From Deltaproteobacteria bacterium ADurb.Bin207 (GTDB lineage: Bacteria; Myxococcota_A; Polyangia; Polyangiales; Polyangiaceae), in contig MWCO01000003.1 of the NCBI GenBank assembly GCA_002070115.1, positions 62,001 to 126,000 on the forward strand: DNA of 64,000 bases. Reading direction: 5' to 3'. Shown one piece after another: positions 1-8,181 of the stretch (positions within the stretch are counted from its first letter, which is position 1; each line of letters starts with the position of its first letter). The translations under genes were made by a program, and so were the position numbers. The notes under the pieces are model-generated. The model saw nothing but the letters and a program-made list of their open reading frames with translations, searched no databases and was not told where the DNA came from.

Positions 1-598
1 TGGAGATCGCGGGGTCATTTTCTCGCAAAGCTTTTTCGAAGGCCTCGATGGAAGCGTGTGCGGGGCTAGGGTCGACGAGCACCTCGGTGCTTCCGCACCA
101 AATGGCAACGAGACGGTCGCATCCGTTATTTTTTTTGAATGAACGAATGTCCTCGCGGAGTTGTTCCACCATATCCGCTTTGGTTTTCCCTTGTTTGATG
201 TGGGTTCCATGCAGGCGTTTGACGTATTCGGGATAGAAAACGCCGGGCATGGCTTTGACTTGTTCAAGTTCTTCTTTGACGGGGTCGATATGTCGACGTT
301 CGAGGACTTGCGCGTTGAGGGCGGATTCATAAGCGTTGTCGGGAAAGATGTCCCAACCACCGAAAACGAGTTGGTCCAAGGTTGCGATGGGCAAGAAATC
401 TTTGAGAAGGGGCACTCGATTGTCGGTTCGTTTTCCGAGGCGGATGGTTCCCAGTTGCGTCAACGAACCTATGGGTTTTGCGAGGCCTTTTCGTGCGAGC
501 AAGCATCCGGCCACGAACGTTGTGGCGACGGCTCCAAGGCCTGGAAGGAGAACGCCAAGTTTGCCATTGGGGGGTGTAATGACTGAAGGTTTCTTCAC
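1..598 (-). CDS. ino1: Inositol-3-phosphate synthase (N-terminal part, runs off left edge)
   Basis: Makes 1L-myo-inositol 3-phosphate from glucose 6-phosphate with NAD, the entry step to inositol lipids and osmolytes. The reading frame starts at GTG 598 and continues open to the window edge, giving about 199 residues. The start reads MKKPSVITPPNGKLGVLLPG, followed by LGAVATTFVAG, the NAD-binding glycine-rich beginning typical of the bacterial branch of this family. Later come ERRHIDPVKEELEQVKAMPG and LVAIWCGSTE, both familiar from this enzyme. It is divergent from the CDP-alcohol phosphotransferase at 851, about 250 bases away, which supports a shared role. The C-terminal catalytic half is outside the window. 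Family assignment is from recognised sequence; the biochemical role is inferred. Confidence 0.88.
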   Translation of the reverse strand, partial: MKKPSVITPPNGKLGVLLPGLGAVATTFVAGCLLARKGLAKPIGSLTQLGTIRLGKRTDNRVPLLKDFLPIATLDQLVFGGWDIFPDNAYESALNAQVLERRHIDPVKEELEQVKAMPGVFYPEYVKRLHGTHIKQGKTKADMVEQLREDIRSFKKNNGCDRLVAIWCGSTEVLVDPSPAHASIEAFEKALRENDPAIS

Positions 599-850
599 GG
601 TAACCTCAACGCGATTCGATCGATTTGGTACAAGGATGAGTCTTTCATCCGTGTCGGTGGCGGCTCGTGGCAAATATGGTGCCGTTGGTATTCGTGGGTG
701 CGACGCCGACGAGCGGAGGCTGGAGCCTACGCCTGGTTGTTCCGTTTGTGGAGGGCTGTCTTACTTTGGGTGTGGATTCGTTCCTGCGGCATGGAGATTG
801 TCATTCCTCCCTTGGCGTGCTGGCGCGAAACGTGTAAGCCGCGCGCCAGC

Positions 851-1804
851 ATGAGCATACTCGATGGCTACAAAGCGTCGCTCAAGCCTTTGGAAGTCGA
901 AGAGCCGATCGATGTGTACGTGCATCGACCGCTTGGGTACTTGGTTGCCTTATTGACGTTTCGAACACCGATTTCACCGGACTTGATCACTCTGGCGTCG
1001 ATCGTGGCCGGGATCGGCGCAGGGGTGTGTATTGTATGGCGTTTTCCGTATCACCTGCCGGTGGCGGGGGCGTTGGTGTTTTTGTCCGCGGTGCTCGATT
1101 GTGCGGATGGGCAACTGGCCCGCATGCGAAAAACATCGTCGGCATTCGGAAGGATGATCGATGGAGTGGCGGATTCGATCGTGATGCTGTCGGTGGTTCC
1201 CGCGGCGTTGGTTCAGGTGTGGCGGTTGTACGACAACGACCCGTGGCTGGCTGGCACAGTGGTCGGAATTAGCATCTTTGCGGTGGTGACGAGTTCGTTT
1301 CATACGGGCATGTATGATCACTATAAAAACGTATACTTACATCTGGCCCATCCGTCTTACAGGGATGGTGAGGATTACGAGACGGCGCGGGAGCGGTGGG
1401 AAAAGGGAGCCTCGGGGCAGCCGTTCTGGAAGCGGCTATCGTGGCAAGTGTATTTTTTTTACATCAAGAGCCAGGCGGGTTACGTGGCCGGGTTCGATCC
1501 CTACACGAGTGCAAGGTTCGCACTATTTCCCGCGTATGATCCGCAACGAGCAGCCGTATATCGAGAACAAAACCTTCGCGTGCTGCGGGTTTGGCGAAGC
1601 CTATTTGGATTTGGCTCGTTGGTGTTCGGAACCGCGATGTTCGTGGCGTTGGGAAGGCCAGACGTGTATTTGTTGTACCGTCTGTTGATTCTCAATGGCA
1701 TTTTCTATCTCTATTTGCGCCCCGCGCAACGTCGAGCGTCACGCCAGGCGTTCGAGCAAATGGGATTGCGGATGCCGGATCAGAAATGGAGTGACGGGAC
1801 GTGA
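851..1804 (+). CDS. CDP-alcohol phosphotransferase (inositol-phosphate or phospholipid head-group type)
   Basis: Integral membrane enzyme that joins a CDP-activated alcohol to a second alcohol. The family motif is complete: D83-x2-D86-G-x2-A90-R91-x8-G100-x3-D104-x3-D108. Hydrophobic segments lie at about 30-80, 105-125, 135-155 and near the C-terminus. I chose ATG 851 (MSILDGYKASLKPLEVEEP), giving 317 aa, because the upstream in-frame extension to 698 is arginine/tryptophan-rich and unlike the family. The gene overlaps the next by four bases (GTGA), so the two are translationally coupled. With inositol-3-phosphate synthase divergent and two nucleotidyltransferases downstream, a CDP-inositol route (as in di-myo-inositol-phosphate synthesis, or the CDP-inositol lipid route known from Rhodothermus) is attractive. 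CDP-ethanolamine or CDP-choline type chemistry is the alternative. Confidence 0.85.
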   Translation: MSILDGYKASLKPLEVEEPIDVYVHRPLGYLVALLTFRTPISPDLITLASIVAGIGAGVCIVWRFPYHLPVAGALVFLSAVLDCADGQLARMRKTSSAFGRMIDGVADSIVMLSVVPAALVQVWRLYDNDPWLAGTVVGISIFAVVTSSFHTGMYDHYKNVYLHLAHPSYRDGEDYETARERWEKGASGQPFWKRLSWQVYFFYIKSQAGYVAGFDPYTSARFALFPAYDPQRAAVYREQNLRVLRVWRSLFGFGSLVFGTAMFVALGRPDVYLLYRLLILNGIFYLYLRPAQRRASRQAFEQMGLRMPDQKWSDGT

Positions 1805-2553
1805 CGCAGAAACGCGGTTGTGCGCCGGTAGCGGTGGTGTTGGTGGCGGGCATTGGTGAGCGTTTGCATCCGTTGACGTTGCATCGGCCGAAAGCGCTGG
1901 TGCAGGTGGGCGGCGAGTCGATGCTGGCGCGAAGCGTTCGGCTCTTGCTGGCGCATGGCGTGGAGCAAATCGTGTTGGCGACCGGTTTCAAGGAGGATGC
2001 GGTGCGTGAGGCAATGCAGGGCGTGCCGGTTCCCGTGTCTTATCAATTGAACCCGCGCTATCGAGAGACGCAAAACGCGGTGTCATTGCTGGCCTGTGAG
2101 CAAGCGGTAGCTGGACGAGCGTTTTACAAGTTGGATGGGGATTTGTTGTTTCGTGCAGAGGTGTTGGAACGATTGGATGAGGTGGACAGTGGGTTGGTCG
2201 TGGCGATGGACCGTTCGGTGGAACTTGGGCAAGAGGAGATGAAGATTCGGCTAAAGCAGGGGGGGACATCGATCGCGGCGTTTGGCAAGGGGCTGGAGCC
2301 ATCGTCGTGTCACGGAGAGAGCATCGGGATTGAGCGTGTCAATGAAGTCGCGGTGTCGTTGATCTTTCACGGTCTGCGTCAGGCGGTGGAGGCTGGGGAA
2401 ACCCATTTGTATTACGAGGACGTCTACGGTCGGTTGGTGGATCATGGTTTGGAGGCGAGGGGGGTGGACGTCGGTGATCTGAGTTGGATCGAGGTAGATA
2501 CGGCGGGGGATTTGTCTCGGGCGGAAGCGATGGTGCGCGCTGGGCTGTTGTAG
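1801..2553 (+). CDS. Nucleotidyltransferase, LicC/PntC-like (CTP-dependent head-group activation)
   Basis: A 250-residue Rossmann-like nucleotidyltransferase. The N-terminus carries the nucleotide-binding signature A16-G-I-G-E-R21-L followed by the lysine of RPKAL (K31). NPRYRETQNAVSLL and FYKLDGDLLF resemble the substrate region of choline-phosphate and aminoethylphosphonate cytidylyltransferases (LicC/PntC type). DLSWIEVDTAGDLSRAE near the end is a usual metal-site segment. The start is GTG 1801, overlapping the stop of the preceding phosphotransferase, so this is an operon. The likely role is to make the CDP-alcohol used by that enzyme. The substrate (phosphocholine, phosphoethanolamine, a phosphonate or inositol phosphate) cannot be read from the sequence. 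No PepM gene is present in the window. Confidence 0.8.
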   Translation: MTQKRGCAPVAVVLVAGIGERLHPLTLHRPKALVQVGGESMLARSVRLLLAHGVEQIVLATGFKEDAVREAMQGVPVPVSYQLNPRYRETQNAVSLLACEQAVAGRAFYKLDGDLLFRAEVLERLDEVDSGLVVAMDRSVELGQEEMKIRLKQGGTSIAAFGKGLEPSSCHGESIGIERVNEVAVSLIFHGLRQAVEAGETHLYYEDVYGRLVDHGLEARGVDVGDLSWIEVDTAGDLSRAEAMVRAGLL

Positions 2554-2865
2554 GTTTGCACCGGGGGGCGTGTAACGACGGTAGCAGTGGATGCTGGCAC
2601 TTTCGTTGCTTCAAAGCGATGCACGTTTGGCGGTTACACCACACTGTGAACATGCATTCACAATTTCGTCGATAAGAAAGCTTGGTTGAGAACAGAGGCG
2701 GAGTCCAGGGTGTGATTTCCGTGCAACAGGGTGTGGTGTACCGACAACACAAAGGGATGGTAACCGGCTGAGACACAAGCGGAATTGGTTGCAAAAGATT
2801 ACCCACTTGGGCGAGCGGCGTGCTAAAGGCCGCGAGATTCTTGTGAGCTTGGTTAGGAAAGGTTA
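2554..2865. other. 312-base gap in the head-group locus; no gene seen
   Basis: This stretch separates the nucleotidyltransferase from the fused gene at 2866. I find no convincing reading frame on either strand. It contains a clean 18-base dyad at 2645-2662, and the end (2851-2865) has AGGAAAGG serving as ribosome binding site for the ATG at 2866. A CTGAGA-containing stretch around 2769 does not fit the rest of a TPP riboswitch. It is probably a promoter and leader for the second transcription unit. Confidence 0.4.
2645..2662. promoter_or_regulatory. Candidate operator, perfect dyad TGTGAA-N6-TTCACA
   Basis: The dyad is TGTGAA, six bases, then TTCACA, about 200 bases upstream of the gene at 2866. 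The half-sites resemble Crp/Fnr-family half-sites, although the spacing is two bases longer than the classical TGTGA-N6-TCACA. Only the symmetry is seen; the regulator is guesswork. Confidence 0.3.
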
Positions 2866-4788
2866 ATGAACATGGGTCAGCGAGGACCGTCGAGGGCCAT
2901 CATTCTTGCCGCGGGTATGGGATCGCGTCTTGTAGCGGAAGAGGCGTTTCCCAAGCCGCTCATGCCGGTCGCCGGGGTGCCTTTGCTCGTTCGCGTTCTT
3001 CGCAATTTGCAGATGGAGGGCATCCGCGAAGCGGTCATCATCACGGGGTATCGGGGCGAGCAGATAGAGCAGCGACTGCTGGCGGAGCCGAGCCTGGTGT
3101 TGCGTCTGCGCTTCGTTCGCAACCACGACTATCAGCTCAAAAACGGTGTGTCCTTGCTAAAAGCCGCTCGATACGTGGATCGGGAATGCATCCTATCGAT
3201 GGCGGATCACCTGTATTCGCCGGAGTTGGTGCGTCGTATTCGACAATTTTCCTTGCCTGAGGGGCATTGCGTGCTGGGTGTCGATTACGATGTGGACCGG
3301 TGTTTCGATATTGACGACGCCACGAAGGTGAGGGTGTCGGGGGGGCGGATTGTCGATATTGACAAGAGCTTGGAGCAGATTGACTGCATTGACACGGGGG
3401 TGTTTCGCATTGGTCCGGACTTCATTCGCGAACTGGAGCGGGTGCGAGAAGCCACCGGTGATTGTTCGTTATCGGACGGAGTTCGGGCGATGGCGCAGCG
3501 CGGCAAATTCCTGGTTTGCGATATTGGCGATGCGCGCTGGATCGATGTGGATACGCCGCAGGCTTTGCAGCGTGCGGAAGCGATGATTCGGGTCTTTGGT
3601 GATGGCTTGGGTGATGAGCCCCGGTCGAGCGCGTCGCCGGTAGCACCCGAGGCCATGGAATATTTCGCTCCGTCGTGGGTGCGGGCGGTACAACCTTATA
3701 ATGAGGAGCACTTCGATGTGGCGGCGTCGCGCGACGGGGTAGCGCGGATGATGTCCAACGAGAGCCCTTATGAGCCGAGTGAGCGTGTCATCCGTGCGGT
3801 GGTGGAAGCAGCTCGCCATGGTAACGTTTATCCAACCGGCGCTCGCGGACTGCGGGAGCGCTTGGCGGGGAGGGAAGGATTCGCGGAGGATTTCGTCACC
3901 TTGGGGTCGGGGTCGACGGAGTTGATTGACTTGATCATTCGTACTTTCGTCGCGCCGGGAGAAGAGGTTCTGTTGAGTGTCCCGACTTTCTCCATGTATG
4001 AAGCGCGAACCCGCGCGGTCGGAGGGGTACCGGTGATGGTGCCGATTACCGATGATAACGCTTTCGATGTGCATGGGATCATTGCGAGTATCACGGAGCG
4101 AACCAAAGTTATTTTTCTATGTGCGCCGAACAATCCAACGGGAGCGCGGCTCGATGAAGCATCGGTGCGTCGAATTCTTGGGCTCGGGTTACCCACGGTG
4201 ATTGACGAGGCTTATTATGAGTTTGCGGATAATCCGCGGACTTTGTCTCATGTACTGACGGAATATCCGAATGCCATTGTGCTTCGAACGCTTTCGAAGG
4301 CGTTCGGGTTGGCGGGATTCCGTTTGGGGTATGCGTTTTCCCATCCGGTCGTGACGCGGCTCATTGGTCGATTGAAACTGCCGTGGAACATCAATGGGGT
4401 CACGATTGCTGCGGCGTCGGCGGTGTTGGATGACATGGCGGAATTCGATGATCGCATGCGACGACTTCGCAGTGGGCGGGACTATCTCGCTCGCGAATTG
4501 GCCATGGTGCCAGGGCTAAGGGTTTTGACGACCGATGGTAACTTCGTGTTGGTGGATACCCATCACACGGGTATCGAACCGGAGTCGCTTGTACAAGCGA
4601 TGTTTGCAGAGGGTGTATTGATCCGCTCGCTGGCTGTTCATCATGCGGAGCACAGTTACGTTCGCATCACGGTGGGAGACGAAGAGCAGAATCGTCGCTG
4701 CGTAGAAGCCATGAGGTTGGTGGTCATGCGCTTGTCGTTGTTGGATGGAGCGTCGTCGGCGATGCGTGTGAATGTACATCCAATGTGA
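2866..4788 (+). CDS. Fused nucleotidyltransferase and HisC-like PLP aminotransferase
   Basis: A 640-residue two-domain protein. Residues 8-245 form a sugar/inositol-phosphate-type nucleotidyltransferase: LAAGMGSR (14-21), FPKPL (28-32), LKNGVSLLKA (91-100) and SMADHLYSP (111-119), resembling inositol-1-phosphate cytidylyltransferases. After a linker (about 246-285) comes a fold-type I aminotransferase of the histidinol-phosphate aminotransferase family: SNESPYEPS (297-305), PNNPTG (421-426), DEAYYE (447-452) and LRTLSKAFGLAG with the PLP lysine K478. VRITVG near the end retains the carboxylate-binding arginine. The start is ATG 2866 with AGGAAAGG upstream; ATG 2872 is an alternative. Plausible jobs: CDP-inositol synthesis coupled to an amino-alcohol head group, or serine/threonine-phosphate decarboxylation (HisC-like CobD relatives) feeding CDP-ethanolamine-type chemistry. 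A real histidine role is not excluded. Confidence 0.85.
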   Translation: MNMGQRGPSRAIILAAGMGSRLVAEEAFPKPLMPVAGVPLLVRVLRNLQMEGIREAVIITGYRGEQIEQRLLAEPSLVLRLRFVRNHDYQLKNGVSLLKAARYVDRECILSMADHLYSPELVRRIRQFSLPEGHCVLGVDYDVDRCFDIDDATKVRVSGGRIVDIDKSLEQIDCIDTGVFRIGPDFIRELERVREATGDCSLSDGVRAMAQRGKFLVCDIGDARWIDVDTPQALQRAEAMIRVFGDGLGDEPRSSASPVAPEAMEYFAPSWVRAVQPYNEEHFDVAASRDGVARMMSNESPYEPSERVIRAVVEAARHGNVYPTGARGLRERLAGREGFAEDFVTLGSGSTELIDLIIRTFVAPGEEVLLSVPTFSMYEARTRAVGGVPVMVPITDDNAFDVHGIIASITERTKVIFLCAPNNPTGARLDEASVRRILGLGLPTVIDEAYYEFADNPRTLSHVLTEYPNAIVLRTLSKAFGLAGFRLGYAFSHPVVTRLIGRLKLPWNINGVTIAAASAVLDDMAEFDDRMRRLRSGRDYLARELAMVPGLRVLTTDGNFVLVDTHHTGIEPESLVQAMFAEGVLIRSLAVHHAEHSYVRITVGDEEQNRRCVEAMRLVVMRLSLLDGASSAMRVNVHPM

Positions 4789-4873
4789 CGGTGCGTTCGT
4801 TATCTTCCAGGGTGCAGCACGAGCTTGTTGGGGGCTTGCGTGCGAGGGGTGAAGGTATGGTAGGCTTCACCGT

Positions 4874-7339
4874 GTGAAACGAGCGTTCTTGGGCGTCTTG
4901 ATGGGCGCGTTATCGCTGTACTCCTCTACTGGCCTAGCCTTCATTTGGCCGAATGTTCCACAAGAAATCGCGCAAGGGTTACAGTCGGAAGACGAAGGGG
5001 AGCGTCGTGCGGCGGCGGAAAGACTGCACGAGTTGCCTCAGAGCATTGCAGTATCGCATGTGTTGACGGCGCTTGATGATTCCGATGCGGAGGTGCGGCT
5101 TGCTGCTTCGCGTGTTGCGGTCGAGATGCGGGTGCAAGGATCTGGTGAACGCGTGATCGATTGGTTGGGGGAAAGGGATGTACGACTTCGTCTCATGGCC
5201 TGCGAAGTGCTGCGGGTATCGCCTTCATCGCGTGCCTTGGCAGCTTTGTCTCGGGTGTTGGGAGACTCGAATGCGGAGGTTCGAGTGGCGGCGGCATTGA
5301 CGCTTGGGACGATTGGGGATCGCGAAGCCGTGGCTGCCTTGCTCGGGCACTTGGATGACGCGAGCGTCGAAGTCCGGACCGCGATGATCGAAGCGTTGGG
5401 AAGAATTGGAGACCATCGTGCCGTGGTGCCTTTGCTTGGGAAGGTGCAGGACAACGCGGTCGAAGTACGTCGAATGACGGTTCGTGTTCTTGGGGATCTT
5501 GGTGATCAGCGAGCTTCCAGTGCGCTCATTGTTGCCCTGCGGGACAAAGCCAACGAGGTGCGGCGCGAGGCTATCGAATCATTGGGCAGGCTTCGTGCCA
5601 ATGATGCGGTAAGCGCTTTGGCGCCGCTTATTCAGGAGCGTGGTTCGTTGATGCTTCGGGAAACGGCGATCGAGGCGTTGGGGAGGATAGGCGGAGACGT
5701 TGCGATCGAAGCATTGTTGAAAGCTCTCGAGCAGGATGAGCCGACATCGGAGGAGTCTGTGGTTCGACGAGCGTTGGGGCGTGGTGGTCCTTCCATGATT
5801 CCTCGGCTCGTGTCCACGATGCAGCAATCATCGCATCCGAACGTGGTATCGGGTTGCGCTTTGGTGTTGGGCGAGTTGGGATCGGAGGAGCAGATACCGT
5901 TGATCGTAGGGGAGATGCAACGAGGCAAGGTATCGGAGCGCGTGGGGCTAGCGGCATTGGCGAAAATGAGGAGTGTCAAAGCGCTTCCTTTCGTGTTGGA
6001 AATGCTCGATGGCGCAACCCCGGACACGCGAAGAGCCGCCATGCTGGTAGCGGAACAACTATTGAATCCATCGGATCGGGATGGACGATTCGTAGATCCG
6101 CTGTTGAGTAGGTTGATGGATTCGAAGCTCGATCTTCGTGAGCGAGAGCTGTTGATTCGGTTGTTGGGAAAGACGGGTTCACCCCGTGCGGTCACGGCGT
6201 TGTCCGAGTTTGCGGTGTCGACGCAACCGCGTTTGAAACGAGCGGCGATTGATGCGTTGGGGGAGATTGGTCCCGCGGGACAGGATGCGGAATTGCTTAC
6301 GGCACTCGACGACACGGAGCCGTCGATTCGGTTTGCGGCGGCGTATGCTTTGTCGCGAGTGTCTGCTCCGGCAACCGCAGGTGTCTTGTATCGAAGGCTG
6401 ATGCATGCATCGGAACAGGATCGATTGGCGTTAGGGATTGCGTTGTCGGGAGCGATGCAACGAGCGACTGATGACCGTTTGGTGACGGAGGTAGTGGAGG
6501 GATTGGATCGGGTACGGCCGCCGCTGCGTGACGTTCTCGTGGAGGGATTGGGACGGATGCGAACCCGGTCAGCGGGTGAAGCCTTGATGGGTCTGGCACG
6601 CAGTCCTTGGGTGGACGATCGTCGAAAGGTGGCGGAGGCTTTGGGGGGGCATGCGGAGAGAGTGGACGTGGTTCGGCAGTTGTTGAGCGATGCGGATCCA
6701 TCCGTGCAAGCCAATGCTGCATGGTCGTTGGGCAAGATTGGTGCTCGTGAGGATGCAGCGCGATTGCAGGCATTGGTTACGCATCGAGATGCCGCGGTGG
6801 CAAGCAATGCGGTGGGGGCCTTGGGGTTGTTTTGGGGGCGGGGGCTGGTTCGCTCGTCGGAACCTTTCTGTGCGGCGCTTGGTGATTCGCGAGCGTATGT
6901 CCGTGTGAATGCGTTGGCGGCGTTGCGGTTAGCGAATGCAAGATGCGGGGATGGATCGGTGGAAAGGCAAATCCTCAATTCGGATGCGTCGGTGATGGTT
7001 CGAATTGCGGCGGCGCGGCTGTTATCGGCCGTGCCATCGACGATTCCCGAGGCCGACGAACGAGGATTGCGTCGTTGTTTGTTGGATGATCGAAGCGGAC
7101 AGGTGGCGCATGTTTGTCATCGAGCCGGGATCGAGCGCAGGGGAGACACTACGGATGAGATAATTGTGTATGTTGTGCCGGACGGTCGGCAGGAGCCGAT
7201 GGGTCGAGCGTCCTATGCGCTTGTATTCGAGACAGGCAGTATGCGTTTGGGGTTAGCGGACCGTCGAGGAGCGGTATATGAAAGCATGGCGCCAAGGGGG
7301 AAGGTGGAGCTGGCAGTGCCTGCGATACGACTTCGATAA
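4874..7339 (+). CDS. Exported HEAT-repeat protein
   Basis: An 821-residue protein starting at GTG 4874. It begins with a cleavable signal peptide (MKRAFLGVLMGALSLYSSTG, cleavage probably after LAF or close by). Almost the whole mature part is tandem HEAT/PBS-type helical repeats of about 30 residues. Units such as DSNAEVRVAAALTLGTIGDR, DASVEVRTAMIEALGRIGDH and DNAVEVRRMTVRVLGDLGDQ run from about residue 30 to 760. The last 50 residues (from about 760) are not repeats and may form a small beta domain. Such repeats scaffold protein contacts; in a periplasmic setting the partner is unknown. It lies 85 bases after the fused aminotransferase and may be in its operon. No catalytic motif is seen. 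Confidence 0.8.
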   Translation: MKRAFLGVLMGALSLYSSTGLAFIWPNVPQEIAQGLQSEDEGERRAAAERLHELPQSIAVSHVLTALDDSDAEVRLAASRVAVEMRVQGSGERVIDWLGERDVRLRLMACEVLRVSPSSRALAALSRVLGDSNAEVRVAAALTLGTIGDREAVAALLGHLDDASVEVRTAMIEALGRIGDHRAVVPLLGKVQDNAVEVRRMTVRVLGDLGDQRASSALIVALRDKANEVRREAIESLGRLRANDAVSALAPLIQERGSLMLRETAIEALGRIGGDVAIEALLKALEQDEPTSEESVVRRALGRGGPSMIPRLVSTMQQSSHPNVVSGCALVLGELGSEEQIPLIVGEMQRGKVSERVGLAALAKMRSVKALPFVLEMLDGATPDTRRAAMLVAEQLLNPSDRDGRFVDPLLSRLMDSKLDLRERELLIRLLGKTGSPRAVTALSEFAVSTQPRLKRAAIDALGEIGPAGQDAELLTALDDTEPSIRFAAAYALSRVSAPATAGVLYRRLMHASEQDRLALGIALSGAMQRATDDRLVTEVVEGLDRVRPPLRDVLVEGLGRMRTRSAGEALMGLARSPWVDDRRKVAEALGGHAERVDVVRQLLSDADPSVQANAAWSLGKIGAREDAARLQALVTHRDAAVASNAVGALGLFWGRGLVRSSEPFCAALGDSRAYVRVNALAALRLANARCGDGSVERQILNSDASVMVRIAAARLLSAVPSTIPEADERGLRRCLLDDRSGQVAHVCHRAGIERRGDTTDEIIVYVVPDGRQEPMGRASYALVFETGSMRLGLADRRGAVYESMAPRGKVELAVPAIRLR

Positions 7340-7343
7340 TTAT

Positions 7344-7360
7344 GTAATATATTGTATTTA
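7344..7360 (+). repeat. 3' intergenic AT-rich element, copy 1
   Basis: GTAATATATTGTATTTA, four bases after the stop of the HEAT-repeat gene. It matches the consensus GTAACTATTTGTATTTA at 14 of 17 positions. It reads in the same direction as the gene that has just ended. Confidence 0.55.
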
Positions 7361-7362
7361 TT

Positions 7363-7379
7363 GACTTATTTTATAAGTC
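7363..7379 (+). terminator. AT-rich hairpin GACTTAT-TTT-ATAAGTC
   Basis: A perfect seven-base inverted repeat with a three-base loop, just downstream of the HEAT-repeat gene and of the AT-rich element. It has no T-tract and a weak stem, so it may be a protein site or 3' end processing signal rather than a strong intrinsic terminator. Confidence 0.35.
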
Positions 7380-7482
7380 GTGCAAAGCGAAACCCGCCAT
7401 GACTTGACACTTCCTGAAGGTTCCAGTTGCACAAGGCAAGGCCTGAGGCTATCGTCCGGCCGCAATTACCGGGTGGACCGTC

Positions 7483-7514
7483 GCGGGCTCCCCTACGAGA
7501 GTCCGCTTTTTTTT
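7483..7514 (+). terminator. Candidate intrinsic terminator or attenuator upstream of rimP
   Basis: GCGGGCTC, a short loop, then GAGAGTCCGC followed by eight T residues. The stem is imperfect but the T-run is clear. It lies about 80 bases before the rimP start, so it either ends a short upstream transcript or attenuates the translation operon. Confidence 0.35.
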
Positions 7515-7595
7515 GTTTCGCTCCCGCGGTTCTTTCTTTGCCCACTTCGGTATGAGGTAGCCAGCGGGCAATTGGTGCAATCCGATAGGAGAAAC

Positions 7596-8168
7596 TTGGT
7601 CGAATCGAAGGACAGGACAAAGAACAAAGAGGCCGCCTTGCTTGGCGAGGTCGAAGCCGTGGTTTGTCCGGTGCTTCAGGCGCACGGTTTGGATTTATTC
7701 GACCTGAGTTTTCGTGTGGAAAAGGGGGGGTGGGTCCTTCGCGTCACGATCGAGCCCCCTGTTGAATCGGTGGAGCGAGGGGTGACGTTGGAGCAATGCG
7801 CAGAGGTATCGCGGGACATCTCGACAGCGTTGGATGTAGCCGATCCGCTTGCTCATGCGTATACGCTGGAGGTTTCTTCTCCTGGGGTGGAGCGGCCGCT
7901 TCGAACGCTTGCTCATTTTTCGCGATTCGTGGGCAAGCCAGCGAAGGTAACCATGCGAATGCCGGTGGAGGGTATGGGCATGGTGCTGCGAGGTGTGATT
8001 GCAGGTGTGGACGGTGAATCGGTATTGCTAGACGTTGGACTGCCGAATCCTGTTGTTTTGGCGTTGTCTGACATCAAGCGCGCGAACCTTGTTTATGAGC
8101 TGCCTTCTCATCCAAAGAAGGGCAATTCGAAGAAGAAGCGTCGTTCTGGTGAAGAACGACGAGATTGA
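7596..8168 (+). CDS. rimP: Ribosome maturation factor RimP
   Basis: RimP binds the 30S subunit and helps its late assembly. I start it at TTG 7596, preceded by ATAGGAGAAAC, giving 190 aa, the usual family length. A longer open frame back to 7380 has no family similarity. The conserved N-terminal domain is seen in LDLFDLSFRVEKGGWVLRVT and VSRDISTALD; the hallmark YTLEVSSPGVERPLRT follows, then the SH3-like C-terminal part (GMGMVLRGVIAGVDGESVLL) and a basic tail. It is the first gene of the standard rimP-nusA-infB-rbfA operon and ends 13 bases before nusA. Confidence 0.93.
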   Translation: MVESKDRTKNKEAALLGEVEAVVCPVLQAHGLDLFDLSFRVEKGGWVLRVTIEPPVESVERGVTLEQCAEVSRDISTALDVADPLAHAYTLEVSSPGVERPLRTLAHFSRFVGKPAKVTMRMPVEGMGMVLRGVIAGVDGESVLLDVGLPNPVVLALSDIKRANLVYELPSHPKKGNSKKKRRSGEERRD

Positions 8169-8181
8169 CGGAGCACGAATC

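Noticed and set aside
161-586. Plus-strand 141-codon reading frame at the left end
   Set aside because: It is antisense to inositol-3-phosphate synthase, whose minus-strand protein is clearly recognisable.
698-850. Upstream in-frame extension of the CDP-alcohol phosphotransferase
   Set aside because: The added residues are Arg/Trp/Cys-rich and unlike the family; MSILDGYK at 851 is the natural start.
2750-2800. CTGAGA stretch hinting at a TPP riboswitch
   Set aside because: The partner ACCTGAT and the stem arrangement are missing, and the downstream gene is not thiamine-related.
5632-6978. 448-codon minus-strand frame
   Set aside because: Shadow of the HEAT-repeat gene; the translation is Ser/Arg/Asn-rich without domains.
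7380-7595. Upstream in-frame extension of rimP
   Set aside because: It has no RimP similarity, includes the T-run hairpin, and TTG 7596 has a good ribosome site and gives the family length.
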